NCBI RefSeq assembly: GCF_040253635.1
Contig: NZ_JBEJGX010000003.1
Location: 2,604,001-2,668,000, forward strand
Length of the DNA stretch: 64,000 nucleotides
Direction: 5' to 3'
Source of the DNA: Streptomyces sp. Edi2
Lineage (GTDB): Bacteria > Actinomycetota > Actinomycetes > Streptomycetales > Streptomycetaceae
The notes beneath the pieces are model-generated. The model saw only the letters and a list, made by a program, of their open reading frames with translations, was not told the DNA's origin and did no database searches. Shown here in pieces: positions 48,189 through 56,721 of the stretch; the first letter of the stretch is position 1; every line of letters begins with the position of its first letter. Made by a program: the position numbers and the translations under genes.

Positions 48189-48584
48189 GAACTCCGGGTG
48201 ACAGCTGAGGCTCCGGAGGGCGGCTGTGACCGCCAGGCATGACTGGGACTCCGGAGGGCGGCTGGGACCGCCGGGCACGGCTGGGACTCCGCACGGCCCC
48301 TGATACTCCGGCTGAGACCTCCAGGCGGCCGCTGGGACCGCGGGCCGGCTGGTGCTCCCAGCCCGGATAGCACACAGGTACTTACCCGTCGTCGGGGCCG
48401 TCACCAGGGATGTCATCCGGAATGTCACCGGGCTGTCCGGGTTCCGTACTCGTCACCTGGGTCATGCTCAGGTCACCGCGGCTACGTGCCCGTCACCCAG
48501 GGTGCAATGGCGTGATCTCGCACGTGGGCGGATCCTGGAGGGAAGTACGGCCCAGGCGGCACACCTGCGCGAAGGAGGCCGGAG
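48189..48584. other. 396-bp gap with GTCACC array and imperfect tandem repeats
   Basis: 48200-48300 contains GGGACTCCGGAGGGCGGCTG-type imperfect repeats. From 48400 to 48497, GTCACC occurs five times (48400, 48424, 48452, 48472, 48492), with GTCATC/GTCATG at 48412 and 48461, all in the same orientation. The spacing is mostly 9-12 or 20 bases. It lies just upstream of the DUF4383 gene and may be an operator array. There is no gene. Confidence 0.5.
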
Positions 48585-49337
48585 ATGGCTACTGGGGCTA
48601 CTGGCCAGACCCTGCACGGGCCCTCGAACCCCTTTCACCGGACGAAGACGCATCACACCCGGCTCGATGAGCATCTGCCCGTGGACCACCGGCTCAGCAA
48701 GGTCTACCGCATCGGTGCGGGGCTGATGGGCTTGGTGCTGATCGCCTTCGGCATCCTCGGGCTGACCCACCACATCGGCTTCTTCGACACCGGCGGCGAC
48801 ACCGTTGCCGGGCTGAACACCAACGGCTCCCTGAGCATCCTCTCCATCGTCGTCGGCGCGATCCTCGTCGCCGGCATGGTGATCGGCGGGAACTTCGCCT
48901 CCACCCTCAACATCGTGTTCGGCATCCTGTTCCTCCTGAGCGGCTTCGTGAACCTGGCGCTGCTGGACACCGACGCGAACTTCCTCGCCTTCCGGCTCCA
49001 GAACGTCCTCTTCAGCTTTGTGGTCGGACTGTTGCTGCTGGTCTTCGGGATGTACGGACGGGTCAGCGGCGGCCTCTCGCACGACAATCCGTACTGGCGC
49101 GCCCGGCACCCGGAGGAAGCGGAGCGGTTCGACCGCGGCCAGCTGCATCCCGTCTCCGGCATGACGGCCGCCCGGCAGGCGGCGCGGGTCAAGGTCCAGG
49201 GCGCCTCGCACGCCGGGCGCGGTTCGATCGGCGCCGGCACCAGCGGGAGCAGATCCCGCACGGGCATGAGCATGGATACGGATACGAGTGCAAGTACGGA
49301 TACGGGTACTGCCTCCTCCGGTGGCAGGAGGCCCTGA
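48585..49337 (+). CDS. DUF4383 membrane protein
   Basis: A 250-residue protein with four hydrophobic segments (VYRIGAGLMGLVLIAFGILGL, LSILSIVVGAILVAGMVIGG, LNIVFGILFLLSGFVNLALL, VLFSFVVGLLLLVFGMYG), matching DUF4383 proteins of actinobacteria. The N-terminal HxxxH-rich region (HGPSNPFHRTKTHHTRLDEHLPVDH) may bind metal. The last 60 residues are Ser/Thr/Gly low complexity (TGMSMDTDTSASTDTGTASS). Function unknown. ATG 48585 follows GGAGGCCGGAG. It is followed by a strong terminator. Confidence 0.85.
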   Translation: MATGATGQTLHGPSNPFHRTKTHHTRLDEHLPVDHRLSKVYRIGAGLMGLVLIAFGILGLTHHIGFFDTGGDTVAGLNTNGSLSILSIVVGAILVAGMVIGGNFASTLNIVFGILFLLSGFVNLALLDTDANFLAFRLQNVLFSFVVGLLLLVFGMYGRVSGGLSHDNPYWRARHPEEAERFDRGQLHPVSGMTAARQAARVKVQGASHAGRGSIGAGTSGSRSRTGMSMDTDTSASTDTGTASSGGRRP

Positions 49338-49354
49338 GCCGGGGCGAGGAGAGA

Positions 49355-49402
49355 CGTCAGGGCGTACCGAGGTGGGAATGGGGTGCTCGGTACGCCCTGA
49401 CG
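49355..49402 (+). terminator. Strong hairpin terminator after DUF4383
   Basis: Perfect 17-bp arms (CGTCAGGGCGTACCGAG and its complement) around a 14-base loop, 17 bp after the DUF4383 stop. It lies upstream of the galactonate regulator and could also serve as an operator, but hairpin geometry favours termination. Confidence 0.75.
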
Positions 49403-49620
49403 GCTGATGACGGGTGGTGTTGGATCACGGCGGCCTGAGTTACAGGTGCGTGGGTGACAGGGGGCTGCCAGGCCCGGGGCTGCATGGCCCGAGGGGGACG
49501 GCGTCGACAGCAGCCGTAGCCGGGCGGGAAGTGGACAGGCCGGAGCAACAGCCGAGTGGCACCAGGTGGGTTGGCGGGGGCCGGCAGGTCGGCGAACACG
49601 GGGAGAGCTGGGAGCACACG

Positions 49621-50328
49621 ATGAGCCGTTCGGGGCACACCGCTTCCTCCGTCGGCGGGCACGGGGTGCACCACGAGGCGGTCGAAGCGCTCGCCGGGCG
49701 GATCATCAAGGGCACTTACGGTGAGGGTGACAGCCTCGTCATGGCGGAGGTGATGGCACAGCTGGACGTGACACAGACCGTGCTGCGCGAGGCGGTCAAG
49801 GTGCTGACGATGAAGGGCCTTCTCGATACCGACAAGGCGCGTGGCACGTTCGTCCGCCCCCGGGAGGACTGGAACCTGCTGGATGCGGACGTCCTGCGCT
49901 GGAAGCTCGCGGCCGGTGTCTCGTCCGACTTCTTCGCCGATGTGCTCGAACTGCGCCGTTCCATCGAACCCGCGGCGGCCGCGCTCGCCGCGGAACGCCG
50001 TACGGATGACGATCTGGCGGCGCTGAACGCCGCGCTCGGTGCGATGGCCGGGGCCGACACCGATCCGGCACTGCTCGTCCGCGCCGATGCGTCGTTCCAC
50101 ACGGCGATGCTGATCGCCTCGAACAATCGCTTCTACGCGCAGATGCACCGGGTGATCGTGCCGGTGCTCGTCCAGCGCGACCGGGCCGTGCTCGCCGCGG
50201 ACGGCGCGTTCGAGCATCCTCATGCGGCCCACGCCGCGGTGGTCGAGGCCGTACGGGACCGGGACGTCGACGGCGCCTACATGGCGATGCTCGAACTGCT
50301 TGATCAGTCGGCGCGGGAGCATCCGTAG
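49621..50328 (+). CDS. dgoR: GntR-family (FadR subfamily) regulator of galactonate catabolism
   Basis: A 235-residue regulator. The winged helix occupies about 18-85 (LAGRIIKGTYGEGDSLVMAEVMAQLDVTQTVLREAVKVLTMKGLL), and the FCD effector domain follows (VLELRRSIEPAAAALAAERR, RADASFHTAMLIASNNRFY, HAAVVEAVRDRDVDGAYMAMLELLD) with the metal-binding Asp/His residues typical of DgoR/GntR proteins. ATG 49621 follows GGGAG. It precedes galactonate dehydratase on the same strand, so it probably represses the operon until galactonate arrives. Two TAG-ending GGGGCATCC-type repeats follow the stop. Confidence 0.85.
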   Translation: MSRSGHTASSVGGHGVHHEAVEALAGRIIKGTYGEGDSLVMAEVMAQLDVTQTVLREAVKVLTMKGLLDTDKARGTFVRPREDWNLLDADVLRWKLAAGVSSDFFADVLELRRSIEPAAAALAAERRTDDDLAALNAALGAMAGADTDPALLVRADASFHTAMLIASNNRFYAQMHRVIVPVLVQRDRAVLAADGAFEHPHAAHAAVVEAVRDRDVDGAYMAMLELLDQSAREHP

Positions 50329-50468
50329 GGGCATCCGTAGGGGCTTGGGGGAGCATCCGGGCTTGGGGAGCATCCTTAGGGGCTTGGGGGAAAGGCTTCG
50401 GGCCGGTAAAGCGGACTGCGCCCGTAGGCGGCGCGCCGCCCCGCACCCCGACAGGACGGAGCCGGTCC

Positions 50469-51614
50469 ATGAAGATCAGCCGCATCGAGACGTTTCTCGC
50501 GCCGCCGCGCTGGCTGTTCGTCCGGGTGGAGACCGATGAGGGCGTCGTCGGCTGGGGCGAGCCGGTGGTCGAGGGGCGGGCCGAGCCGGTCCGGGCGGCG
50601 GTGGAGGTGCTGTCCGAATACCTTCTGGGCCAGGATCCGGCGCGTATCGAGGACCACTGGCAGGTCATGACCAAAGGCGGCTTCTACCGCGGCGGGCCCG
50701 TCCTGTCGTCCGCCGTCGCCGGCCTGGACCAGGCCTTGTGGGACATCAAGGGGAAGCGGCACGGTGTCCCCGTCCACCAGCTGCTGGGCGGGCCGGTCCG
50801 CGAGAAGATCCGCGCCTACGCATGGGTGGGCGGCGACGAGCCGCACGCCGTCCGCGACGCGGTCACCGCCCAGGTCGAGGCGGGTTTCACCGCCGTCAAG
50901 ATGAACGGCTGCGGCCGGATGACGCCGGTGGCCACCCGCGCGGAGGTACGAGACTGCCTGCTGCGCGCCGAGACCGCACGTGAAGTCCTCGGCGACGAAC
51001 GGGACTTCGGCCTCGATTTCCACGGCCGGGTCTCGCCCGCCAACGCCCGCAGGCTCCTCCCCCTGCTGGCCGACTACGCACCGATGTTCGTCGAGGAGCC
51101 GGTTCTCCCCGACTACCCGGAAGCCCTCCCCGGCCTCGTCAACGCCTCCAGCATTCCCCTCGCACTCGGTGAACGTCTCTTCACCCGGCGAGAGTTCCTG
51201 GCTCCCCTGCAAGCCGGCGTGGCGATCCTCCAGCCCGATATCTCGCATGCGGGCGGCGTCTCCGAGCTGCGCCGGATCGCCGCGCTCGCGGAGGTGTACG
51301 GGGCGCAGCTCGCCCCGCACTGCCCGCTCGGCCCGGTCGCACTCGCCGCCAGTCTCCAAGTCGCCTTCACCACCCCGAACTTCCTCATCCAGGAGCAGTC
51401 CATCGGGATCCACTACCACCAGGGCGCCGAGCTGCTGGACTACGTGGTGGACCCGGAGCCGTTCCGCTTCCACGGGGGTTCACTGCTGCGGACCGACCGC
51501 CCCGGGCTCGGTGTGGAAGTGGACGAGGACGCGGTGCGGGCGGCGGATGAACGGGGCCACGCCTGGCGGAACCCCGTGTGGCGCCATGAGGACGGGTCGT
51601 TCGCCGAATGGTGA
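50469..51614 (+). CDS. dgoD: D-galactonate dehydratase
   Basis: A 381-residue enolase-superfamily enzyme, the same length as E. coli DgoD (382). It dehydrates D-galactonate to 2-keto-3-deoxygalactonate (De Ley-Doudoroff pathway). Metal ligands are in GLDFHGRVS (Asp and base His), MFVEEPVLPD (Glu) and IPLALGERLF (Glu). The catalytic His follows in LQPDISHAGGVSEL and LAPHCPLGPVALAA. The C-terminal RTDRPGLGVEVDEDAVR is typical of the family. ATG 50469 has GGACGGAG upstream. It is second in the galactonate operon. Confidence 0.95.
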   Translation: MKISRIETFLAPPRWLFVRVETDEGVVGWGEPVVEGRAEPVRAAVEVLSEYLLGQDPARIEDHWQVMTKGGFYRGGPVLSSAVAGLDQALWDIKGKRHGVPVHQLLGGPVREKIRAYAWVGGDEPHAVRDAVTAQVEAGFTAVKMNGCGRMTPVATRAEVRDCLLRAETAREVLGDERDFGLDFHGRVSPANARRLLPLLADYAPMFVEEPVLPDYPEALPGLVNASSIPLALGERLFTRREFLAPLQAGVAILQPDISHAGGVSELRRIAALAEVYGAQLAPHCPLGPVALAASLQVAFTTPNFLIQEQSIGIHYHQGAELLDYVVDPEPFRFHGGSLLRTDRPGLGVEVDEDAVRAADERGHAWRNPVWRHEDGSFAEW

Positions 51615-51817
51615 GGGGACGGGGGCTGCCGGCCCCCCCAGCGCACACAGCGCACCCAGTCCCCCCGGGCACACCCGGCCCCCCCCCAGGCGCACCCTGC
51701 ACACCCGGTACACCTGTCAGCGCGGCCCGGAATAATCGAAGGTGTCACCCGAGCGCCCGAACGACCCAGCCGCGCAGTCACACACGCGGCGGGGTGCAGG
51801 AGAAAGCAGGAATCGCC

Positions 51818-52438
51818 ATGGACCTCAGCACAGCGCTCCGGACCGAGCGGCTGGTCGCCATCATCCGGGGCAGAGATGCGGAGGCGTCCTTCCGTACCGT
51901 CATGGCGCTTGTGGAGGCGGGACTTCCGCTGATCGAGATCTCGCTCAGCGGGAAGGACGCCCTCACCGTGATCCGGCGGGCGCGCGCCGAGCTCGGCGAC
52001 GCGGCCTGGCTCGGCGCGGGCACCGTCCTGACCGCAGCTGACGCCCGGCGCGCCGCCGAAGCCGGGGCGAATCTCATCGTCACCCCCGGACTCGGGGCCG
52101 GTCTGGAGGAGTCCGTACGCCAGGGGCTGCCGACGCTCGCCGGCGTGATGACGCCGTCCGAGGTGATCGCGGCGGACGCGCTGGGCGTCTCGGCCCTGAA
52201 GCTGTTCCCGGCGTCGGCCGGCGGGCCCGCGTATCTGCAGGCGCTGCGTGCGCCCTTCCCCGAGCTGCCGTTCGTGCCGGTCGGTGGCGTGGACGCGGCC
52301 GCTGCGCAGGCGTACTTCGCCGCCGGGGCGGTGGCGGTGGGTGTCGGCTCGCCGCTGGTCGGGGACGCGGCGGACGGCGGCGACCTGGACGGACTGCGCA
52401 AGCGCGCGGCGGAGTTCAGGGCGGTGTGCGCGCGATGA
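51818..52438 (+). CDS. dgoA: 2-dehydro-3-deoxy-6-phosphogalactonate aldolase
   Basis: A 206-residue class I aldolase of the KDPG/KDPGal type. It cleaves KDPGal to pyruvate and glyceraldehyde-3-phosphate. Signature segments are LVAIIRGRDAEASFRTVMALVEAGLPLIEIS (Glu in the active site), WLGAGTVLTAADARRAAEAGANLIVTPG, and SALKLFPASAGGP, where the Lys forms the Schiff base. FVPVGGVDAAAAQAYFAAGAVAVGVGS completes the phosphate site. The spacer from dgoD (203 bp) is CA/CC-rich. ATG 51818 is preceded by GCAGGA. Its stop overlaps the kinase start (ATGA), indicating coupling. Confidence 0.92.
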   Translation: MDLSTALRTERLVAIIRGRDAEASFRTVMALVEAGLPLIEISLSGKDALTVIRRARAELGDAAWLGAGTVLTAADARRAAEAGANLIVTPGLGAGLEESVRQGLPTLAGVMTPSEVIAADALGVSALKLFPASAGGPAYLQALRAPFPELPFVPVGGVDAAAAQAYFAAGAVAVGVGSPLVGDAADGGDLDGLRKRAAEFRAVCAR

Positions 52439-53763
52439 CGGGGAGGCGGTCGGCTGCCGGGGGCGGCGAAGCACAGCGGGACGGGGACGATCACAGGGAC
52501 GGAGACGGGCACGGAGACGGGGACGGGCACGGAGACGGGCACGGGGGCGGAGACGGGCACGGAGACGGGCACGGGGGCGGAGACGGGCACGGAGACGGAG
52601 ACGGGCACGGGGACGGGCACAAGCACAGGCACGGGGACGAGGGTGGGCACGCGCAGCACGACGGCGCCGACCCCCGCCCTGGCCTCCGCCCCGACGGCCT
52701 CCCCGGCCCCCGCCCCGGTGCCGCCCCGGGCCGTCCATCGGCTCCCCGGCAGCCGGGCCGTCCGGACGTCTTCACCTTCGGCGAGACCATGGTCGCGCTG
52801 CGCGGCAGCGGCCCGCTGAAGCTCGGCGGCACGATGCAGGTCTCCATCGCCGGAGCGGAGAGCAATGTCGCGATCGGGCTGGCCCGGCTCGGGCACGAGG
52901 TGCGCTGGGCGGGTGCGGTCGGCGAGGACGAGGCCGGGGAGCTGGTGCTGCGTACGCTGCGCGCCGAGGGCGTCGAGGTATCCGGCGCCTCGACCGATCC
53001 CGGAGCCCCGACCGGGCTGCTGCTGTTCGAGCCGCGGCTGCCCGACGTCACCCGGGTGCACTACTACCGTGCGGGATCGGCCGGCTCGCGGCTCACGGCA
53101 GGCATGGTCGAGCGCGCCTTCCGCGCAGCCCCGCCCCGCGTCCTGCACCTGACGGGCATCACCCCCTCCCTGAGCCCCACGGCTCGCTCGGCAGCCCTGC
53201 AGTCCCTCCGACTGGCCCGCGAGTACGGCTCCTTGGTCTGCCTCGATGTCAACTTCCGCGCGCGGCTGTGGACGGCCGAGGAAGCGGCCGTGGTCCTGGA
53301 CGAGTGGATCCCCTACCTGGACCTCCTGATCGCCTCCGATGACGAGCTTCCGCTGTGCCTGCCGCCCCCGGAAGCCGGCAGCGGCTCAGACAGCGGCTGC
53401 GGCGGTGGCTCCGACGGTGGCTCCGCCGCCGGTATCGCGTCGCAGGCCGGGCTGCTGAGGGAGCGGGGCGTCGGCGAGATCGTGGTCAAGCTCGGCGCGG
53501 ACGGGGCGACGGCCTTCACACACGACGGCTCCCTGCACCGGTCCGCCAAGTCCGTACGGGCCGTCGATGCCGTAGGGGCCGGCGATGCCTTCGTGGCCGG
53601 CTATCTGTCGGCGCTGCTGGACGGTGAGGGGGCGGCCGAGTGCCTGGAGCGGGCCGTCACCACGGGAGCGTTCGCCGTCGCCTCCCCCGGCGACTGGGAG
53701 GGCGCGCCGACCCGTGCGGAGCTGGGGATGCTGGGCGCGCCGCCCGGCACCGTCGTCCGCTGA
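52435..53763 (+). CDS. PfkB-family 2-keto-3-deoxysugar kinase with N-terminal His/Asp/Gly repeat
   Basis: A 442-residue ribokinase-family enzyme that should phosphorylate 2-keto-3-deoxygalactonate to feed the aldolase. The catalytic domain starts near residue 113 (DVFTFGETMVALRGSGPL), continues with AGAESNVAIGLARLG and LVCLDVNFRARLW, and ends with VDAVGAGDAFVAGYLSALL, the PfkB signature with the catalytic Asp. E. coli uses a different kinase (DgoK) here. The first 110 residues are a low-complexity DGHGDGHG-type repeat rich in His and Asp, not part of normal ribokinases, and an interruption around SGSDSGCGGGSDGGS also occurs. ATG 52435 overlaps the aldolase stop; no later start is available in frame. 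Confidence 0.85.
   Translation: MTGRRSAAGGGEAQRDGDDHRDGDGHGDGDGHGDGHGGGDGHGDGHGGGDGHGDGDGHGDGHKHRHGDEGGHAQHDGADPRPGLRPDGLPGPRPGAAPGRPSAPRQPGRPDVFTFGETMVALRGSGPLKLGGTMQVSIAGAESNVAIGLARLGHEVRWAGAVGEDEAGELVLRTLRAEGVEVSGASTDPGAPTGLLLFEPRLPDVTRVHYYRAGSAGSRLTAGMVERAFRAAPPRVLHLTGITPSLSPTARSAALQSLRLAREYGSLVCLDVNFRARLWTAEEAAVVLDEWIPYLDLLIASDDELPLCLPPPEAGSGSDSGCGGGSDGGSAAGIASQAGLLRERGVGEIVVKLGADGATAFTHDGSLHRSAKSVRAVDAVGAGDAFVAGYLSALLDGEGAAECLERAVTTGAFAVASPGDWEGAPTRAELGMLGAPPGTVVR
52478..52650 (+). repeat. Tandem 6/12/18-bp repeat inside the sugar kinase gene
   Basis: Units GGGCACGGAGAC and GGGGACGGGCAC-like alternate more than ten times, encoding a His-Asp-Gly stretch (about residues 22-70 of the kinase). 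It is in frame throughout. It is the longest coding repeat in the window and probably arose by slippage. Confidence 0.85.
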
Positions 53764-53788
53764 GCGACGCCACGGCTAACCTGTGCCC

Positions 53789-53998
53789 ATGCCTCGTTAC
53801 GAATACCGGTGCCGCCCCTGCGGCTCCACCTTCGAGCTGAACCGGCCGATGGCCGAGTCCTCCGCCCCGGCCGTGTGCCCCGAGGGCCATGAGGACACCG
53901 TGAAGCTCCTCTCCACGGTCGCCGTCGGCGGCTCCGCGACGCCTGCTGCCCCGCAGGGCGGGGGCGGCGGCTGCTGCGGGGGCGGCTGCTGCGGCTAG
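53789..53998 (+). CDS. FmdB-family zinc-ribbon protein
   Basis: A 69-residue protein beginning MPRYEYRCRPCGSTFELNRPM, the FmdB/CxxC regulatory zinc ribbon, with the second pair in VCPEGH (Cys plus His rather than two Cys). The C-terminal tail GGGGGCCGGGCCG adds four cysteines in a flexible Gly chain. FmdB proteins are often placed near formamidase or amidase genes; here none is evident. ATG 53789 is used, 26 bases after the kinase stop. Function unknown; possible metal-responsive role inferred. Confidence 0.8.
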   Translation: MPRYEYRCRPCGSTFELNRPMAESSAPAVCPEGHEDTVKLLSTVAVGGSATPAAPQGGGGGCCGGGCCG

Positions 53999-54009
53999 TA
54001 CTCACGGCA

Positions 54010-54049
54010 ACTGCGGGGGGCATGGGGGCCCCGGCCCTCGCCCCGCAGT
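54010..54049 (+). terminator. Terminator after FmdB, before the convergent O-methyltransferase
   Basis: Perfect 9-bp arms ACTGCGGGG (54010-54018) and CCCCGCAGT (54041-54049) with a 22-base loop that itself contains GGGGCC/GGCCCC-type pairing. It begins 12 bp after the FmdB stop and lies between convergent genes. Confidence 0.65.
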
Positions 54050-54109
54050 ACGCCACGGCCTCAGGACCCTGCCCCGGCTTTGCGGCCGACTCCGATGCCT
54101 CGGCCGCCG

Positions 54110-54769
54110 CTACCTCTTGCGCGCCAGCGTCAGCCCGTCGGCCACCGTGAGAATGACCGCCTCCATACGTGAGTCCTCCACGACGTGGTCGTTGAAGGCC
54201 CTGATCGCCAGGGCCGACCCGGTCGCCGCCGGGTCGGCAACCTCCCCGTGGTAAAGGACGTTGTCCGCAACGATCAGGCCGCCCGGCCGCATCCGGGGCA
54301 CCAGCTCTTCCCAGTACGCGATATAGCCGCCCTTGTCCGCGTCGAGGTAGGCAAGGTCGATATGCGGCTCCGCCGGCATCGCCCGCAGCGTTTCCAGCGC
54401 GGGCGCGATCCGCAGCTCGACACGGTCCCCGACACCGGCCTTCTCCCATGCCTCCCGGCCGTACGCCGTCCACTCCTCGGAAACATCGCAGGCGATCAGC
54501 GTGCCGTCCACGGGCAGCGCCTGCGCCATGGACAGCGCCGAAAACCCGGTGAACGTCCCCACCTCGACGACATTCCGGGCCCCGATCAGCCGCACCAGGA
54601 ACGCCAGCAGGGGCCCCTGCTCCTCCGCCGACTGCATCCCCGCCGCCTCGGGGAACTGCTGGCGGGTGATCTCCACGATGTCCCGCTGCGCGGCGTTCAA
54701 CGGTGGGTTGTGGGCGAGGACGTAGTCGTACATCTCCGCCGTGATCGGCGTGCTCTTGGACTCGGTCAC
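54110..54769 (-). CDS. Caffeoyl-CoA-type O-methyltransferase
   Basis: A 219-residue class I SAM-dependent O-methyltransferase. Motif I is NVVEVGTFTGFSALSMAQALP. DLAYLDADKGGYIAYWEEL carries the metal-binding Asp typical of cation-dependent catechol O-methyltransferases, and GGLIVADNVLYHGEVADP holds the second Asp-Asn metal ligands. Substrates are catechol-like compounds; here the natural one is unknown. The start is GTG 54769, with GGGAG upstream. It follows the two-component genes on the same strand after a 140-bp gap. Confidence 0.9.
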   Translation of the reverse strand: MTESKSTPITAEMYDYVLAHNPPLNAAQRDIVEITRQQFPEAAGMQSAEEQGPLLAFLVRLIGARNVVEVGTFTGFSALSMAQALPVDGTLIACDVSEEWTAYGREAWEKAGVGDRVELRIAPALETLRAMPAEPHIDLAYLDADKGGYIAYWEELVPRMRPGGLIVADNVLYHGEVADPAATGSALAIRAFNDHVVEDSRMEAVILTVADGLTLARKR

Positions 54770-54913
54770 TGGCTCTCCCCTGGTTCAAGGATCGCGGTCT
54801 CGGCCGATCACCGGACGATGCGGCCACCGCCTCGGCGAGAGTAACCGAGCCTTCACCTTCACCGACTGCTTTCCATGCCTCCCTTCCCACACGCCTCGCT
54901 CCCCGCCCCGGTC

Positions 54914-55573
54914 TCACGTCCCCAGATAGCGCAACACCGCCAGAACCCGGCGCGAGTATCCGGACGTGCCGACCAGATCGAGCTTGTCGAAGATCGCGTT
55001 GATGTGTTTCTCCACGGCGCTCAGCGAGATGTGCAGCCGGACGGCGATCGCCGCGTTGGTGTAGCCCTGCGCCATCTCACCCAGCACCTCCCGCTCACGT
55101 GCGGTGAGGGTGCCCAGCGGATCCGTGCGGCGGCTGCGCCTCAGTAACTGCCGTACGACTTCGGGGTCGAAGGCCGCCTGGCCGGCGGCCACCCGATCCA
55201 GCGCGTCCAGGAACTCGTCCACCTGGAGCACCCGGTCCTTGAGCAGATATCCCACTCCCTCGCTGTCGTCGGTCAGCAGCTCCGTCGCATAACGACGCTC
55301 GACGTACTGCGAGAGCACCAGCACGCCGATCTCGGGCCAGAGCTCCCGGATCTGCACGGCGGCGCGCAATCCTTCATCGGTGTGTGTGGGTGGCATCCGG
55401 ACGTCCACGACCACCGCGTCCGGTTTCTCGCCCTGCTCCCCCGCCTGCTCCAGCACGGCGATCAGCTGATCGGCGTCGCCGACCGCTGCCGCGACCTCAT
55501 GTCCTTCTTCGGCGAGAAGGCGCACCAGGCCCTCCCGCAGCAGGGTCGAATCGTCGGCAAGCACTACGCGCAC
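54914..55573 (-). CDS. NarL/LuxR-type response regulator
   Basis: A 219-residue response regulator. Receiver domain: RVVLADDSTLLREGL (acidic pair), VVVDVRMPPTHTDEGL with the phosphoacceptor Asp, LVLSQYVERRY (Ser), LLKDRV (Lys). The C-terminal LuxR helix-turn-helix is LTAREREVLGEMAQGYTNAAIAVRLHISLSAVEKHINAIFDKLDL. The start is GTG 55573, overlapping the histidine-kinase stop by 10 bases, so the two are coupled. Its probable target is the shared promoter with the divergent DedA gene. Confidence 0.95.
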   Translation of the reverse strand: MRVVLADDSTLLREGLVRLLAEEGHEVAAAVGDADQLIAVLEQAGEQGEKPDAVVVDVRMPPTHTDEGLRAAVQIRELWPEIGVLVLSQYVERRYATELLTDDSEGVGYLLKDRVLQVDEFLDALDRVAAGQAAFDPEVVRQLLRRSRRTDPLGTLTAREREVLGEMAQGYTNAAIAVRLHISLSAVEKHINAIFDKLDLVGTSGYSRRVLAVLRYLGT

Positions 55574-56703
55574 GGCAGCTCCGCGGTGATGATGGTCGGT
55601 CCGCCGGCCGGGCTGTCCACCTGGAACCGGCCGTCGAGGGCGGCGACCCGGCGCGCCAGCCCGAACAGGCCGGTGCCGGAGGAATCCGCGCCGCCCGATC
55701 CATCGTCCTCGATGTGCACGAGCACGGCGTCCTCGCCAGGGGCGACGCGGACCGTTATCCGTCCGGCGTCGGAATGCTTGACGGCATTGGTGACGGCTTC
55801 GGAGACCACGAAGTAGGCGACCGTTGCCACGGCGGTGTCGGGTTCGGTGACAAGTTCGTAGTCGAGGCGTATAGCGATGGCCGAGCGTTCCGCGACCGTT
55901 TCCAGGGCTGCGCGCAGCCCCGCTTCGTCCAGCACCGTCGGATAGACCCGCCAGGCCACCTCGCGCAGCTCGGTCAGTGCCTGGCTGCTCTCCTCATGGG
56001 CCTGGCGCAGGAGTTGGTCCGCCCGCTGCGCGTCCCGGCTGCGCAGCGCGCGGCCGAGCAGCATCCCCAGGGCCACCAGCCGCTGCTGCACACCGTCGTG
56101 CAGATCGCGCTCGATACGGCGGCGCTCATCGTTGACCGCGGCGATGACGCCGGCGCGGCTGGTGGCCAGTTGCTCGATGCGGCGCTCCAGCGCTTCTTGG
56201 TGGCTGGGGCCCAGGAAGTGCCGTGCCAGCTTGGCCTCCAGCCCTGCGACGCCGAAGCTGCCCTGCAAGCTGAGGAAAAGGAGGAAGAGGCCGCCGACCG
56301 TCGACAACGCGAGGTCACCGGGTCGGCGGACGCCGTGAAGCGGCAGGATGAAGATCCATGAGGTGCCGTAAGCCGCTCCGATCAGTGCCGCGCTCAGGAC
56401 GAGAGCGCTCAGCAGGCCCAATCCCCAGCGCAGGGAGAGATATTGGAGCGCGCGGCGGTCGGTGTATGCGTCTGATGTGTCGGCCGCGACATAGACGCGG
56501 AGACGGCTTCGATTGTTCTCGGTCAGGAGCCGCGCCGCGCCGCACACGTGCTTGAGGACCATGCGGCGGCCAAGCGGCCAGGCGAGGACGAGCAGGAGGG
56601 AGAGGCCGGAGAGTACGACGAAGGGGAGCTCGGCCGCCGCCATCGCGGCACCGAGCACCAGCCCTGTCGCCAAGCGCAATCCGCGCCGTGCCATTCCCAA
56701 CAT
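55564..56703 (-). CDS. NarL-family sensor histidine kinase
   Basis: A 379-residue membrane histidine kinase. Helix pairs lie near residues 10-45 and 85-145, with no large extracellular domain, so it probably senses within the membrane. The HisKA_3 phosphoacceptor is in ERDLHDGVQQRLVALGM (His), the N box is VVSEAVTNAVKHSDAG, and the G2-type region is DDGSGGADSSGTGLFGLARRVAALDG. ATG 56703 is chosen; TTG 56709 and ATG 56694 are alternatives. It forms an operon with the response regulator and is divergent from DedA. The target could be envelope stress. Confidence 0.9.
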   Translation of the reverse strand: MLGMARRGLRLATGLVLGAAMAAAELPFVVLSGLSLLLVLAWPLGRRMVLKHVCGAARLLTENNRSRLRVYVAADTSDAYTDRRALQYLSLRWGLGLLSALVLSAALIGAAYGTSWIFILPLHGVRRPGDLALSTVGGLFLLFLSLQGSFGVAGLEAKLARHFLGPSHQEALERRIEQLATSRAGVIAAVNDERRRIERDLHDGVQQRLVALGMLLGRALRSRDAQRADQLLRQAHEESSQALTELREVAWRVYPTVLDEAGLRAALETVAERSAIAIRLDYELVTEPDTAVATVAYFVVSEAVTNAVKHSDAGRITVRVAPGEDAVLVHIEDDGSGGADSSGTGLFGLARRVAALDGRFQVDSPAGGPTIITAELPCA

Positions 56704-56721
56704 GATCAAAACGCTAGTCGC

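Noticed and set aside
48400..48497. PhoP box
   Set aside because: Consensus GTTCACC with regular 11-base spacing is not met; recorded only as an unexplained array.
52478..52650. A CRISPR-like or minisatellite array
   Set aside because: Units are 6-18 bp without unique spacers and stay in frame with the kinase. It is a coding repeat.
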